Origin: Metabacillus sp. KUDC1714
GTDB taxonomy: Bacteria > Bacillota > Bacilli > Bacillales > Bacillaceae
Reading direction: 5' to 3'
Length of the DNA stretch: 64,000 bases
Assembly (NCBI RefSeq): GCF_014217835.1
Contig: NZ_CP055263.1
Coordinates: 124,001 to 188,000 of the forward strand
A model generated the notes under the pieces. The model saw only the letters and a program-made list of their open reading frames with translations, did no database searches and was not told where the DNA came from. The translations under genes and the position numbers were made by a program. This document shows, piece by piece, positions 63,197 through 64,000 of this stretch. The stretch's first letter is position 1. Each line of letters opens with the position of its first letter.

Positions 63197-64000
63197 TTAA
63201 TAACGTTTCTGGAATTTATTACGGATTAACACAGCAATTGAGTTCATCACTATTAAGAAAATAAATAACACGATGATGCCTGCAGCTGCGACCTGTTGAA
63301 ACTCTGGCTGTGGTCTTGCTGCCCAGTTGTAGATTTGAATTGGCATAACAGTAAATGTACTCAAAACGTCTTCTGGTAAGTAATTAACGAAAGCAAATGC
63401 ACCGACCACTAGTAAAGGAGCTGTTTCTCCAATTGCACGTGAAAAGGCTAATATACTTCCCGTTACAATTCCAGGAATTGCTGCAGGTAAAACGACTCTT
63501 AAAATCGTTTGCCATTTAGTAGCTCCCATACCGTATGATGCTTCCCGTAGATCCTTCGGAACGGAGCGAATTGCTTCTTGTGACGCTACAACAATAACTG
63601 GTAGTACGAGAAGAGCCATCGTAAATCCACCAGCTAAAATACTTCGACCTAGATCGAAAAAACGAACAAATACAGTTAAACCTAAAAGTCCAAAAACAAT
63701 AGAAGGTACACCAGCAAGGTTTGAAATATTTGTTTGAATAAAGGTGTTAATTTTACTTTTCTTCGCATATTCTTCTAAATAAATTGCCGTTCCGACAGCT
63801 AAAATCAGTGCTGTTGGAATAGTTACTCCCATTACCCATAGTGAGCCTACTATAGCAGCTTTAATACCAGATCGCTCTGGTCTTCTAGAAGCATAGTTTT
63901 GGAAAAATTCAAGTGAAAAATAACTAGATCCTTGAGTGAATATCCGATATAAAAGAATAGCTAAAACAACTAATGCCAAAAAGGTAGCAGCCATAAAAAT
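63197..64000 (-). CDS. pstA: Phosphate ABC transporter permease PstA, partial (right edge)
   Basis: At least 265 residues, about five to six membrane helices, with the permease loop [20 protein letters not shown] and the following KWQTI. The frame is still open at the window edge and family length is about 290, so the true start lies outside. Followed by pstB after 26 bp. Confidence 0.93.
   Translation of the reverse strand: MFMAATFLALVVLAILLYRIFTQGSSYFSLEFFQNYASRRPERSGIKAAIVGSLWVMGVTIPTALILAVGTAIYLEEYAKKSKINTFIQTNISNLAGVPSIVFGLLGLTVFVRFFDLGRSILAGGFTMALLVLPVIVVASQEAIRSVPKDLREASYGMGATKWQTILRVVLPAAIPGIVTGSILAFSRAIGETAPLLVVGAFAFVNYLPEDVLSTFTVMPIQIYNWAARPQPEFQQVAAAGIIVLFIFLIVMNSIAVLIRNKFQKRY

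Overview
The window is the chromosome of a low-G+C, endospore-forming, naturally competent member of the Bacillaceae. The evidence is a complete comG operon, a GerA/SpoVAF-type germination protein, rpmG, and the yqg gene order (yqgY-X-W-V-U-T-S, glcK, yqgQ, gluP, yqgN, rpmG, yqgM, phoU-pst) known from Bacillus subtilis. Calls come from reading the sequence and from family knowledge; no database search was run.

Layout. (1) 1-4544, minus strand: a lasso-peptide cluster of the phosphorylated, paeninodin-like type. In order of transcription it holds a zinc-ribbon protein, cyclase, a 43-aa precursor that I found by eye, a C-terminal-Ser kinase, the leader-binding protein B1, the protease B2 and a nucleotidyltransferase cut by the left edge. 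(2) 4949-8575: galE and a divergent parallel beta-helix protein. (3) 8821-32860, minus strand: a 24-kb exopolysaccharide (eps) cluster. It has EpsA/B, an EAR antitermination RNA, EpsC, GtaB, many glycosyltransferases, the bacillosamine-type EpsL/M/N set, EpsG, two pyruvyltransferase-like proteins and a flippase. Its distal end carries a frameshifted acyltransferase and a gene remnant. (4) 33411-33924: sinR followed by an overlapping sinI, the reverse of the B. subtilis order. (5) 33960-40223: a lipoprotein pair, yqzG, yqzE, aroK and comGG-GA. The tapA-sipW-tasA genes that lie between yqzG and sinR in B. subtilis are absent. (6) 40520-64000: tRNA-Gln and the yqg region, with cstA, a SpoVAF-like gene and a Rex-controlled ldh inserted, ending in phoU-pstB-pstA.

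Main point. A 16-bp inverted repeat, GTTCTTT-AT-TAAGAAC and variants, matches the known SinR operator (GTTCTYT half-sites facing each other). It occurs upstream of the lasso operon (two full sites plus half-sites), upstream of galE and the beta-helix gene (two), between epsB and the EAR element (one), and upstream of epsA (two). One of the epsA copies fits exactly into the 17-bp spacer of a -35/-10 pair. The window therefore looks like a physically compact SinR regulon: repressor, antirepressor, matrix polysaccharide, sugar-nucleotide supply, a beta-helix protein, and, unexpectedly, a phosphorylated lasso peptide. I regard SinR (biofilm) control of a lasso peptide as the most novel hypothesis here.

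Other items worth attention are intrinsic terminators inside the eps cluster, which would make the EAR RNA necessary; several small unannotated genes with good ribosome sites; a perfect Rex operator at ldh; and three copies of a GC-rich intergenic repeat near the pst end.
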